Below are positions 1 through 7,814 of a stretch of 64,000 nt of DNA, in pieces (positions within the stretch are counted from its first letter, which is position 1; the number at the start of each line of letters is the position of its first letter). Location of the stretch: the NCBI GenBank assembly GCA_017555105.1, contig JAFZHB010000004.1, positions 1 through 64,000 on the forward strand. The letters run 5' to 3'. The DNA comes from Alistipes sp. (GTDB taxonomy: Bacteria; Bacteroidota; Bacteroidia; Bacteroidales; Rikenellaceae). Below the pieces are notes generated by a model. That model did no database searches. It saw only the letters and a program-made list of their open reading frames with translations, and was not told where the DNA came from. A program made the position numbers and the translations under genes.

Positions 1-25
1 CATCGTAAAGGTCCTTATCAAAAAG

Positions 26-428
26 TGGAGGTGGCGGGAGTCGAACCCGCGTCCAAACAGGGAGCCCGAGGGCTTTCTACACGCTTAGTTACCGTTTCAT
101 CCTTCTCCGCACACCCGGCAGGCAACAGCCCAACATGCGGCCCAGCTTCCTAAAATTTAACCCAACGACCGAAGCGCTCCGTTGAGCGGTCTCCAAAGAG
201 ATGATACCCCATGTGAAAAGCGGTTAAGGAGCGGAATCGCCTTTCGGGATACTCGTCGCCGACGCAGCCTTGGCGTCAGTGATTAAGCCAATTTTCCTTG
301 AAAATTAGGCAGCGAGTGCGTAGCTATTATTGCCAATTAATTTTTGTGCCTCGGGATTTACGAGCCGCCACACAGCGCTCGGCGTGCTTACCGTCAAACC
401 CTGCCTGCTGTCAAAACCGGGCACCCCC
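26..428 (-). ncRNA. ssrA: tmRNA (transfer-messenger RNA)
   Basis: This RNA rescues stalled ribosomes: it is charged with alanine and then templates a degradation tag. On the minus strand the 5' end reads GGGGGTG (428-422) and pairs with CACCTCC (33-27) as a tRNA-like acceptor stem with one G-U pair. The discriminator A is at 26. The T arm GCGGGTTCGACTCCCGC lies just inside the 3' end. CCA is not encoded, so it must be added after transcription. A short reading frame in the middle (334-305) encodes the tag GNNSYALAA and a TAA stop. The 403-nt length and the ALAA tag ending fit one-piece bacterial tmRNA. The exact mature ends are inferred from stem pairing. Confidence 0.96.
305..334 (-). other. 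tmRNA proteolysis-tag reading frame
   Basis: Minus-strand codons GGC AAT AAT AGC TAC GCA CTC GCT GCC TAA give the tag GNNSYALAA. The resume codon is GGC (Gly) rather than the more common GCA (Ala). The hydrophobic ALAA end is the part recognised by ClpXP-type proteases in studied species. Confidence 0.9.
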
Positions 429-466
429 GTTTTCGTCAGCGCAAGTCTGAGCGAGTTGTTGCGCTG

Positions 467-498
467 CAAAGGTAGTGCAAAAAACAGAGTTCGCCAAA
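467..498 (-). promoter_or_regulatory. ssrA promoter
   Basis: The minus strand carries TACCTTTG (474-467), matching the Bacteroidetes -7 element TAnnTTTG, and TTTG (498-495) as -33 element with a 20-bp spacer. Transcription would begin about 30 nt before the mature tmRNA 5' end, leaving a leader to be trimmed. Confidence 0.75.
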
Positions 499-613
499 TT
501 CGCAGCCCAAAAAAGAGGGATGGTAAAAAGATAAGGATTGTGGCGAAAATAGATACTGTTTTGGGATAAACAATCGTTTATGCATATAAAATAGCGATTC
601 AATCGTATCATTT

Positions 614-645
614 TTTGCAATTTTATACAAAATTAATTATTTTTG
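614..645 (+). promoter_or_regulatory. pflBA promoter
   Basis: TTTG at 614-617 and TATTTTTG at 638-645 with a 20-bp spacer match the Bacteroidetes sigma consensus. Transcription should start near 652, about 20 nt before the chosen pflB start. This supports the ATG at 673 over an upstream alternative start at 643, which would lie inside the promoter. Confidence 0.75.
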
Positions 646-672
646 CGTCGGTTTAGACCGTTAGTTAGCATT

Positions 673-2901
673 ATGGATAATCAAATGAATTTCAAAGAGG
701 GTCTGTGGAGCCGCACGATCAATGTGGCGGACTTTGTGCAGACCAACATCACCCCCTATTATGGCGACGCTTCCTTCCTGGTAGGAGCTTCGGAGCGCAC
801 CTTGAAGGTGTGGAAGAAGTGCCTGGAGGCACTCGAGGAGGAGCGTGCACGAGGTGGTGTGCGTGCCCTGGATAACAAGACCGTCTCGACGATCACCTCG
901 CATGCTGCGGGTTACATCGATCGCGAGAACGAACTGATCGTCGGTTTGCAGACCGACGAGCTGCTCAAGCGTGCCATCAAGCCCTTTGGTGGTATCAATG
1001 TGGTGTCGCGTGCCTGCCGTGAGCAGGGCGTAGAGGTGGACGAGAAGGTGAAGGATATCTTCACCCACTACCGCAAGACGCACAACGACGGTGTCTTTGA
1101 TGTATACACCGAGGAGGTGCGTACTTTCCGTTCGTTGGGCTTCCTGACGGGTCTGCCCGATAACTATGCGCGTGGTCGCATCATCGGTGACTATCGTCGT
1201 CTGGCACTCTATGGTCTGGATCGTCTGATCGAGGCCAAGCAGGAGGATATGAAGAAGCTCCTCAGCCCGATGACTGACGCTACGATTCGCCTGCGCGAGG
1301 AGGTAGCCGAGCAGATCAAGGCGCTGAACGACATCCGCATCATGGGTGAGATGTACGGCTTGGATCTGAGCCGTCCGGCAACCTCGGCGCAGGAGGCTGT
1401 GCAGTGGGTTTACATGGCTTACCTGGCTGCTGTTAAGGAGCAGGATGGTGCTGCTATGTCGCTGGGTAATGTTTCGTCGTTCCTCGACATCTACATCCAG
1501 TACGATCTGGACAAGGGCCTCATCGATGAGACCTTCGCTCAGGAGCTGATCGACCAGTTCGTAATCAAGTTGCGCATGGTTCGCCACCTGCGTATGCAGT
1601 CGTACAACGACATCTTCGCCGGTGACCCGACCTGGATCACGGAGGCTATCGGTGGCCGTTTCAACGATGGTCGCACGAAGGTGACGAAGACCTCGTTCCG
1701 CTTCCTGCAGACGCTCTACAACCTCGGTCCTTCGCCCGAGCCGAACATGACCGTGCTCTGGAGCCCGGAGTTGCCCGAGGGCTTCAAGGAGTACTGCGCC
1801 AAGGTTTCGATCGACACCTCGTCGATCCAGTACGAGAACGACACGCTGATGCGTGAGGTGCGCTTCTCGGATGACTACGGTATCGCTTGCTGCGTATCGT
1901 ACCAGGCCATTGGTCAGCAGATCCAGTTCTTCGGTGCACGCTGCAACTTGGCTAAGGCGCTTCTGCTGGCCATCAACGGTGGTCGTTGCGAGAACACCGG
2001 TACGCTGGTTGTGAAGGGCATTCCGACGCTGATGGGTGAGCGCCTGAACTATGAGGAGGTGCTCTCGAACTACAAGAAGGTGCTGATCGAGGTGGCTCGT
2101 GTCTACAACGACGCGATGAACATCATCCACTACATGCACGACAAGTACTACTACGAGAAGGCTCAGATGGCATTCATCGATACGAACCCGCGCATCAACC
2201 TCGCTTATGGTGTTGCTGGTCTTTCGATTGCCCTCGACTCGCTCTCGGCTATTAAGTATGGTAAGGTGACTGTGAAGCGCAACGAGCTGGGCTTGACCGA
2301 GTCGTTCGAGATCGAGCAGGAGTTCCCCTGCTTCGGTAACAACGATGACCGCGTAGACCACCTGGGTGTTGACCTGATCTACTTCTTCAACGAGGAGCTC
2401 AAGAAGCACGCCGTATATAAGAATGCGCGTCCTACCCTCTCGCTGCTGACCATCACCTCGAATGTGATGTATGGTAAGAAGACGGGTGCTACGCCCGATG
2501 GCCGCGAGAAGGGCGTTGCCTTCGCACCGGGTGCTAACCCGATGCACGGCCGCGACAAGAACGGTGCTGTTGCATCGCTCAGCTCGGTGGCTAAGCTGCG
2601 CTACCGCGACTCGCAGGATGGTATCAGCAACACCTTCTCGATCGTGCCGAAGTCGCTCGGTGTAGACGATCCGACGCGTGTGGAGAACCTCGTGACGCTG
2701 ATCGACGCCTACTTCACGAAGGGTGCACACCACCTGAATGTGAATGTGCTGAACCGTGAGATGCTGCTCGACGCTATGGAGCACCCCGAGAACTATCCGC
2801 AGCTGACGATCCGTGTGTCGGGTTACGCTGTAAACTTCGTGAAGCTGAGCCGTGAGCACCAGCTGGAGGTAATCTCGCGCAGCTTCCACGAGCGCATGTA
2901 G
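673..2901 (+). CDS. pflB: Formate acetyltransferase (pyruvate formate-lyase)
   Basis: This cytoplasmic glycyl-radical enzyme converts pyruvate and CoA to acetyl-CoA and formate in anaerobic fermentation. The 742-residue length is normal for PFL. The paired active-site cysteines are visible in IACCVS (Cys406-Cys407), and the C-terminal glycyl-radical loop is RVSGYAV (Gly717). Other glycyl-radical lyases such as diol dehydratases lack the adjacent Cys-Cys pair, so the PFL assignment is firm. The start at 673 was chosen because the -7 element ends at 645. The activase gene follows after 16 bp, so the two form an operon. The oxygen-sensitive radical site implies an anaerobic lifestyle. Confidence 0.97.
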   Translation: MDNQMNFKEGLWSRTINVADFVQTNITPYYGDASFLVGASERTLKVWKKCLEALEEERARGGVRALDNKTVSTITSHAAGYIDRENELIVGLQTDELLKRAIKPFGGINVVSRACREQGVEVDEKVKDIFTHYRKTHNDGVFDVYTEEVRTFRSLGFLTGLPDNYARGRIIGDYRRLALYGLDRLIEAKQEDMKKLLSPMTDATIRLREEVAEQIKALNDIRIMGEMYGLDLSRPATSAQEAVQWVYMAYLAAVKEQDGAAMSLGNVSSFLDIYIQYDLDKGLIDETFAQELIDQFVIKLRMVRHLRMQSYNDIFAGDPTWITEAIGGRFNDGRTKVTKTSFRFLQTLYNLGPSPEPNMTVLWSPELPEGFKEYCAKVSIDTSSIQYENDTLMREVRFSDDYGIACCVSYQAIGQQIQFFGARCNLAKALLLAINGGRCENTGTLVVKGIPTLMGERLNYEEVLSNYKKVLIEVARVYNDAMNIIHYMHDKYYYEKAQMAFIDTNPRINLAYGVAGLSIALDSLSAIKYGKVTVKRNELGLTESFEIEQEFPCFGNNDDRVDHLGVDLIYFFNEELKKHAVYKNARPTLSLLTITSNVMYGKKTGATPDGREKGVAFAPGANPMHGRDKNGAVASLSSVAKLRYRDSQDGISNTFSIVPKSLGVDDPTRVENLVTLIDAYFTKGAHHLNVNVLNREMLLDAMEHPENYPQLTIRVSGYAVNFVKLSREHQLEVISRSFHERM

Positions 2902-2917
2902 TAAGAGCTTTGCATCG

Positions 2918-3655
2918 ATGAAGGTTCGCGTACACTCCTACGAGTCGCTGGGCACTTACGACGGCCCGGGCATTCGCCTGGTGGTCTTCCTGCAGGGTTG
3001 CAACTTCCGTTGCCTCTACTGTGCCAACCCCGATACGATTGATCTGCGGGGTGAGGCGAAGGAGACGCCGATCGAGGAGATTGTCCAGATGGCCGTGAGT
3101 GAGAAGCCCTTCTTTGGGAAGCGTGGCGGCATCACCTTCAGTGGAGGTGAGCCGACCGTGCAGGCGGCAGCCTTGGTGCCTCTGTTTCGTCGCTTAAAGG
3201 AGCAGGGCATCCACATCTGCCTCGACACGAACGGTAGTGTTTGGAACGAGGCGGTCGAGGAGCTGCTTTTGCTCACCGATCTGGTATTGCTCGATGTGAA
3301 GGAGTTCGATGCAGAACACCACCGAGCCCTCACCGAGCGCAGCAACGAGCAGACGCTGCGCACGGCAGCCTGGCTGGAGGCGCATAATCGCCCCTTCTGG
3401 TTGCGTTATGTGCTGGTGCCGGGTCATAGCGACCACGAGGCCGACATGAGAGCTTTGGCGGCGCATTTTGCCCCCTTTACGCAGCTTGAACGGGTGGAGA
3501 TCCTCCCCTACCATACGCTGGGTGCCCATAAGTACGAGGCGATGGGGATGGAGTACCGACTGAAGGGCGTGAAGGAGAATACCCCCGAGCAGCTCGAGCG
3601 AGCCCGCAAACTCTTCGAGGAGTACATCGATGCGACAAAGATCTTTGTCAACTAA
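2918..3655 (+). CDS. pflA: Pyruvate formate-lyase activating enzyme (radical SAM)
   Basis: This radical SAM enzyme abstracts hydrogen from the PFL glycine to make the active radical. The 245-residue protein has the 4Fe-4S motif CNFRCLYC near residue 29 and the GGE-type SAM-binding stretch TFSGGEPT near residue 70. It lacks the extra ferredoxin domain of the larger glycyl-radical activases, which fits a dedicated PFL activase. It lies 16 bp after pflB and is followed at once by a terminator, so the operon is pflBA only. Confidence 0.96.
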   Translation: MKVRVHSYESLGTYDGPGIRLVVFLQGCNFRCLYCANPDTIDLRGEAKETPIEEIVQMAVSEKPFFGKRGGITFSGGEPTVQAAALVPLFRRLKEQGIHICLDTNGSVWNEAVEELLLLTDLVLLDVKEFDAEHHRALTERSNEQTLRTAAWLEAHNRPFWLRYVLVPGHSDHEADMRALAAHFAPFTQLERVEILPYHTLGAHKYEAMGMEYRLKGVKENTPEQLERARKLFEEYIDATKIFVN

Positions 3656-3660
3656 GAGAA

Positions 3661-3693
3661 AACGATCCGATTGAAAAATCGGGTCGTTTTTTT
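3661..3693 (+). terminator. Terminator of pflBA
   Basis: The arms AACGATCCGATT (3661-3672) and AATCGGGTCGTT (3677-3688) close a GAAA tetraloop with one G-T wobble, and a run of T follows. The hairpin begins 5 bp after the pflA stop. Confidence 0.9.
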
Positions 3694-3706
3694 CTTTTGG
3701 GGAGGA

Positions 3707-3735
3707 TTTGGTGTTGATTTTTTTTTGTACCTTTG
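3707..3735 (+). promoter_or_regulatory. Promoter of ftsE-like gene
   Basis: TACCTTTG at 3728-3735 is a good -7 element. The nearest TTTG (3707-3710) gives a 17-bp spacer, shorter than usual, so the -33 assignment is weak. Confidence 0.5.
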
Positions 3736-3747
3736 ACTATTCTATTC

Positions 3748-4491
3748 ATGGAGCAAAACACGATGGAGAAACGAGAGGTTATACGACTGAAGAAGGTATC
3801 GATCTATCACGCCGGCGGCTACCGTACGGAGAAGGCAATTCTGCGCGAGGGCGAGTTGGTGCTCTCGGATATCGACCTGCGGGTCGAGCGCGGTGAGTTT
3901 GTCTACCTGATTGGTCGAGTCGGCAGCGGTAAGTCGTCGCTTCTCAAGACGCTCTATGCCGAGGTGCCGCTCCTGACGGGCGAGGGCACGATTGCTGGTT
4001 TTAACCTGCGAAAACTGCCCCGCAGAGAGATCCCCTACCTGCGTCGTCGTATTGGTATCGTTTTTCAGGATTATCAGCTCCTGACCGATCGTAATGTCTT
4101 TATGAACCTCTACTATGTGATGAAGGCGACGGGCTGGAAGCGCGAGTCGGAGATCCGTGAGCGCATCGACCAGGTGCTCTCGCTGGTGGATCTCTCGGCC
4201 AAGAGCTATAAGATGCCCTACGAGCTCTCGGGTGGTGAGCAGCAGCGTCTGGTGATTGCTCGCGCACTGTTGAACGATCCCGAGGTGTTGCTGGCCGATG
4301 AGCCGACGGGAAATCTCGACCCGGTGACGGCTGACGGTATCATGCGCATCTTCCGTGAGGTAGCCGAGCGTGGCTGCGCCGTGGTGATGTCGACGCACAA
4401 TACGGCACTGATTGAAAATTACCCGGCACGCGCCGTTCTTTTTGCCCAGGGACGCATCCGCGAAGTGGACCTGAAGGAGCAGCTGGGATAG
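3748..4491 (+). CDS. ftsE: FtsE-like ABC transporter ATP-binding protein
   Basis: This ATPase should sit on the inner face of the membrane and, with FtsX, regulate peptidoglycan hydrolysis at division. It has Walker A GRVGSGKSS, signature LSGGEQQRL, Walker B VLLADEP, and the stretch SLLKTLYAEV that resembles Bacteroidetes FtsE. No ftsX or other permease gene adjoins it, so the partner must be encoded elsewhere. The TTG at 3733 overlaps the promoter and is unlikely. ATG at 3748 or 3763 are both possible, and I chose 3748. A different FtsE/LolD-type ATPase role cannot be excluded from sequence alone. Confidence 0.8.
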   Translation: MEQNTMEKREVIRLKKVSIYHAGGYRTEKAILREGELVLSDIDLRVERGEFVYLIGRVGSGKSSLLKTLYAEVPLLTGEGTIAGFNLRKLPRREIPYLRRRIGIVFQDYQLLTDRNVFMNLYYVMKATGWKRESEIRERIDQVLSLVDLSAKSYKMPYELSGGEQQRLVIARALLNDPEVLLADEPTGNLDPVTADGIMRIFREVAERGCAVVMSTHNTALIENYPARAVLFAQGRIREVDLKEQLG

Positions 4492-4528
4492 CAAGTTGTA
4501 GGCGGTTTGTTGTACCATGCCACCCACA

Positions 4529-4566
4529 CCTCTTTTTGCAAAAAAAAAGTGCAAAAAGAGGTTTTT
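4529..4566 (+). terminator. Terminator after ftsE
   Basis: The perfect 12-bp inverted repeat CCTCTTTTTGCA (4529-4540) and TGCAAAAAGAGG (4550-4561) encloses an A-rich loop and is followed by TTTTT. Confidence 0.85.
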
Positions 4567-4582
4567 CAATGCCCCTAAATCG

Positions 4583-4613
4583 TTGGAAAATCAGAAAATA
4601 ATCTGTATATTTG
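4583..4613 (+). promoter_or_regulatory. gyrB promoter
   Basis: TTGG (4583-4586) and TATATTTG (4606-4613) are separated by 19 bp. Transcription would begin near 4620, giving a leader of under 20 nt before gyrB. Confidence 0.7.
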
Positions 4614-4636
4614 TACATTCTATTCGATGATTGAAA

Positions 4637-6592
4637 ATGAGTACCGAACAAGAGAACATTAAAAAGCAGGAAGAGGAATATGGTGCCTCCAACATTCAGG
4701 TTTTGGAGGGACTGGAAGCTGTGCGCAAACGCCCCGCGATGTACATTGGCGACATTGGCGAGAAGGGTCTGCACCACTTGGTCTATGAGGTGGTCGACAA
4801 CTCGATCGACGAGGCGCTGGCCGGCTACTGCGATACGATTGATGTGACGATCGGCGAGGATAACTCGATTACCGTGCGCGACAATGGCCGCGGTATTCCG
4901 ACGGGCATGCACGAGAAGGAGAAGAAGTCGGCGCTGGAGGTCGTAATGACCGTCCTGCACGCCGGTGGTAAGTTCGACAAGGGCAGCTACAAGGTTTCGG
5001 GTGGTCTGCACGGTGTCGGTGTATCGTGTGTGAATGCGCTTTCGACGCTGCTCGTTGCGGAGATCCACCGCGAGGGTAAGATCTTCAAGCAGTCGTACAG
5101 CAAGGGTAAGCCCATCTCGCCCGTAGAGGTGATTGGCGAGTGCGAGGATCGTGGTACGCAGGTAACCTTCAACCCCGACCCCGAGATCTTTACCCACACG
5201 ACAGTCTACAACTATAACATCTTGGCCTCGCGTCTGCGCGAGTTGGCCTTCCTGAATAAGGGTATCCACTTGAACCTCTACGACCTCCGTCCGGATGAGA
5301 ACGGTAAGTTGCGTGAGGATCACTTCTACTCGGAGGAGGGTCTGAAGGAGTTTGTCAGCTACCTGGATGCTACGCGTGGTAACAAGATTATCGACGAGAT
5401 CATCTACCTCGACACCGAGTCGAAGGGTGTGCCCGTCGAGGTGGCCATGCAGTACAACGACTCCTTCTCGGAGAATGTACACTCGTATGTAAATAATATC
5501 AACACGATCGAGGGTGGTACGCACCTGACGGGTTTCCGCCGTGCGTTGACCCGCACCCTGAAGAAGTATGCCGATGAGTCGGGCATGCTGGCCAAGCTGA
5601 AGTTTGAGATCAGCGGTGACGACTTCCGCGAGGGTCTGACGGCTGTAGTCTCGGTGAAGGTATCCGAGCCGCAGTTCGAGGGTCAGACGAAGACCAAGCT
5701 CGGTAACGACGAGGTGTCGGCCGCAGTGGATCAGGCCATGAGCACGGCGTTGAGCCAGTACCTGGAGGAGAACCCGAAGGATGCTCGTGCCATTGTGCAG
5801 AAGGTGGTTTTGGCCGCTACGGCACGCCACGCAGCACGCCACGCGCGTGAGTTGGTGCAGCGCAAGACCGTGCTTTCGGGTGGCGGTCTGCCGGGTAAGC
5901 TGGCCGATTGTACGAGCCGCGACCGCTCGATTGCCGAGATCTTCTTCGTGGAGGGTGACTCGGCAGGTGGTACGGCCAAGACGGGTCGTGATCGTAACTT
6001 CCAGGCTATTATGCCGTTGCGTGGTAAGATCCTGAACATCGAGAAGGCTCAGGAGCACCGCATGTGGGAGAACGAGGAGATCAAGAACATGTTCATCGCC
6101 CTCGGCGTGAAGATTGGTACGGAGGAGGACTCGAAGGCACTCAACCTGGAGGGTCTGCGCTACGACAAGATCATCATCATGACCGATGCCGATGTCGATG
6201 GTAGCCACATCGCTACGCTGATGCTGACCTTCTTCTTCCGCAAGATGAAGGCGCTGATCGAGAACGGACATATCTACATCGCTACCCCGCCCCTCTACCT
6301 GGTGAAGAAGGGTAAGATGCAGCGCTACTGCTGGGACGATCAGCAGCGTGATGAGGCCACGGCCGAGTTTGGCAAGGGTGCCCATGTACAGCGCTACAAA
6401 GGTCTTGGTGAGATGAATGCCGAGCAGTTGTGGGATACGACGATGAATCCCGAGACGCGTACGCTGCGTCAGGTGACGATTGAGAATGCAGCCGAGGCCG
6501 ATCGCATCTTCTCGATGCTGATGGGTGACGAGGTGCCTCCCCGTCGTGAGTTCATCGAGCAGAATGCACACTACGCAAACATTGACGCATAG
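4637..6592 (+). CDS. gyrB: DNA gyrase subunit B
   Basis: GyrB is the ATPase half of gyrase, which introduces negative supercoils. At 651 residues it has the GHKL ATPase start (RPAMYIGDIG, then EVVDNSIDEAL), and Toprim motifs EGDSAGG near residue 440 and DADVDGSH near residue 515. The C-terminal PRREFIEQNA is GyrB-like rather than ParE-like. There is no large insertion of the kind found in proteobacterial GyrB. The start is taken as ATG 4637; a TTG two codons upstream is less likely. It is a single-gene unit between two terminators. No DnaA-box cluster is seen nearby, so it does not mark an origin. Confidence 0.96.
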   Translation: MSTEQENIKKQEEEYGASNIQVLEGLEAVRKRPAMYIGDIGEKGLHHLVYEVVDNSIDEALAGYCDTIDVTIGEDNSITVRDNGRGIPTGMHEKEKKSALEVVMTVLHAGGKFDKGSYKVSGGLHGVGVSCVNALSTLLVAEIHREGKIFKQSYSKGKPISPVEVIGECEDRGTQVTFNPDPEIFTHTTVYNYNILASRLRELAFLNKGIHLNLYDLRPDENGKLREDHFYSEEGLKEFVSYLDATRGNKIIDEIIYLDTESKGVPVEVAMQYNDSFSENVHSYVNNINTIEGGTHLTGFRRALTRTLKKYADESGMLAKLKFEISGDDFREGLTAVVSVKVSEPQFEGQTKTKLGNDEVSAAVDQAMSTALSQYLEENPKDARAIVQKVVLAATARHAARHARELVQRKTVLSGGGLPGKLADCTSRDRSIAEIFFVEGDSAGGTAKTGRDRNFQAIMPLRGKILNIEKAQEHRMWENEEIKNMFIALGVKIGTEEDSKALNLEGLRYDKIIIMTDADVDGSHIATLMLTFFFRKMKALIENGHIYIATPPLYLVKKGKMQRYCWDDQQRDEATAEFGKGAHVQRYKGLGEMNAEQLWDTTMNPETRTLRQVTIENAAEADRIFSMLMGDEVPPRREFIEQNAHYANIDA

Positions 6593-6603
6593 GAAAATGC
6601 AAG

Positions 6604-6637
6604 TTGCGCTCCGCTTTTGTGGGGCGCAATTTTTTTA
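6604..6637 (+). terminator. Terminator after gyrB
   Basis: TTGCGCTCC (6604-6612) pairs with GGGGCGCAA (6621-6629) with one wobble, and a run of T follows. Confidence 0.88.
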
Positions 6638-6668
6638 TTGAGAACAGTAAACAAACGAGTTTTAGGCT

Positions 6669-7286
6669 ATGAAAGTAACGGTAATCGGTGTGGCCGGTGG
6701 TACGGGATCGGGTAAGTCTACCCTTGTAAAACGCCTGCAGGAGGCATTCGTGGGGGCTGATGTGGTTACACTCTGCCACGACTACTACTACAAGGCACAT
6801 CCCGAACTGAGCTATGAGGAGCGCACGCAGCTGAACTATGATCATCCGCAGGCCTTCGATACGGATATGTTGGTTGAGCACATCAAGTCTTTGAAGAACA
6901 ATGAGCCGATCGAGCATCCGGTCTATTCGTTTGTCGACCATGATCGTACGCAGGAGACCGTGCCCGTGAAGCCCTCGAAGGTGATTGTGGTGGATGGCAT
7001 CCTGATCTTCGAGCACAAGGAGTTGCGCGAGCTGATGGATATTAAAGTCTTTGTTGATACGGACGCAGATATCCGCCTGGCCCGCAGAATTTTGCGCGAT
7101 GTGCGAGAGCGAGGTCGCTCGATGGAGTCGGTCATTGCGCAGTACACCACGACCGTGAAGCCGATGCACGAGCAGTTTGTCGAGCCGTCGAAAAAGTATG
7201 CCGATGTGATCATCCCTGAGGGTGGGTTTAATTCGGTGGCGGTGGCACTATTGATCCAGCATATTCGTTCTTTGGTGGAGGAGTAG
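6669..7286 (+). CDS. udk: Uridine kinase
   Basis: This enzyme phosphorylates uridine and cytidine for pyrimidine salvage. The 205-residue protein has P-loop GGTGSGKST near residue 10, the nucleoside-binding stretch CHDYYYK, NYDHPQAFD, and VVDGILIF as Walker B-like segment, all typical of Udk. Its length matches the family. No clear TAnnTTTG element is seen in the 76 bp upstream. The small lipoprotein gene begins 4 bp downstream, so the pair is probably co-transcribed. Confidence 0.95.
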   Translation: MKVTVIGVAGGTGSGKSTLVKRLQEAFVGADVVTLCHDYYYKAHPELSYEERTQLNYDHPQAFDTDMLVEHIKSLKNNEPIEHPVYSFVDHDRTQETVPVKPSKVIVVDGILIFEHKELRELMDIKVFVDTDADIRLARRILRDVRERGRSMESVIAQYTTTVKPMHEQFVEPSKKYADVIIPEGGFNSVAVALLIQHIRSLVEE

Positions 7287-7290
7287 TCTT

Positions 7291-7734
7291 ATGATGAAAA
7301 GATGGTTCTTGCTCTTGGCTTCGGTGGCCGTACTGACGGGCTGTGGTGGTCGTAAGGCTCCTGCTACGGCGCGTGCTGCCGTGGAGCAGACCTGCGAGCT
7401 GTTGATGGCCGGTGAGTATGATGCTGTGCTCGATCGCTTGCCGCTCTATCGTCGCACCACGGCCAAGGAGGGAGTGCGCGGCGTGGAGATGTGGGCCGAG
7501 CAGCAGTCGTCGGAGCTGGTGCGCGAGATGATGCGCAGTTATATTCAGGCCTTCTTTGAGCAGGAGGAGAATCCCGTGCAGGGGTATGAGATTGTGAGCG
7601 AGGAGTATTCGCCCGACCATACGCGCGCTGAACTGATCGTGGCCTTTCGCCTGCGAGATACGGCGCTCTACCACACCTTCTCGATGCGTCGCGGCGAGCG
7701 GGGAGGTTGGTACTCGAATCAGCAGATGGAGTAG
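7291..7734 (+). CDS. Small lipoprotein, DUF4878-like
   Basis: The function is unknown. The 147-residue protein has a lipoprotein signal ending in the lipobox LTGC (Cys18), so it should be anchored in the envelope. The mature part begins with two predicted helices containing AAVEQTCELLMAGEYDAVLD and ends in a strand-rich section, a layout like the DUF4878/SnoaL-type cone folds often seen in Bacteroidetes lipoproteins. That fold call is inference. It lies 4 bp after udk, but no functional link to uridine salvage is evident. The start may be either of two consecutive Met codons. Confidence 0.8.
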   Translation: MMKRWFLLLASVAVLTGCGGRKAPATARAAVEQTCELLMAGEYDAVLDRLPLYRRTTAKEGVRGVEMWAEQQSSELVREMMRSYIQAFFEQEENPVQGYEIVSEEYSPDHTRAELIVAFRLRDTALYHTFSMRRGERGGWYSNQQME

Positions 7735-7751
7735 GTGTTGATTCCGGATAG

Positions 7752-7803
7752 ATAAAAAAAAGGGCTGTCGCAACAGAGGTTGTTGGGCAGCCCTTCTTGT
7801 TTT
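7752..7803. terminator. Bidirectional terminator between udk unit and mutS
   Basis: AAGGGCTG (7760-7767) pairs with CAGCCCTT (7788-7795), with an inner CAAC/GTTG stem. A-rich sequence on the left and T-rich sequence on the right suit termination from both sides of this convergent junction. Confidence 0.85.
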
Positions 7804-7814
7804 ATGGGATCGGA

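Noticed and set aside
661-2889. A 742-residue open frame on the minus strand opposite pflB, with similar long antisense frames opposite gyrB, malQ, uvrA, fbp and the rha/GH28 region
   Set aside because: They mirror strongly conserved genes on the other strand. They arise from GC-rich codon choice that avoids TTA, CTA and TCA, and their translations are low-complexity Arg/His/Leu-rich sequences without domains.
4492-4636. Replication origin beside gyrB
   Set aside because: No cluster of DnaA boxes, no dnaA or dnaN gene, and the region is filled by a terminator and a promoter.
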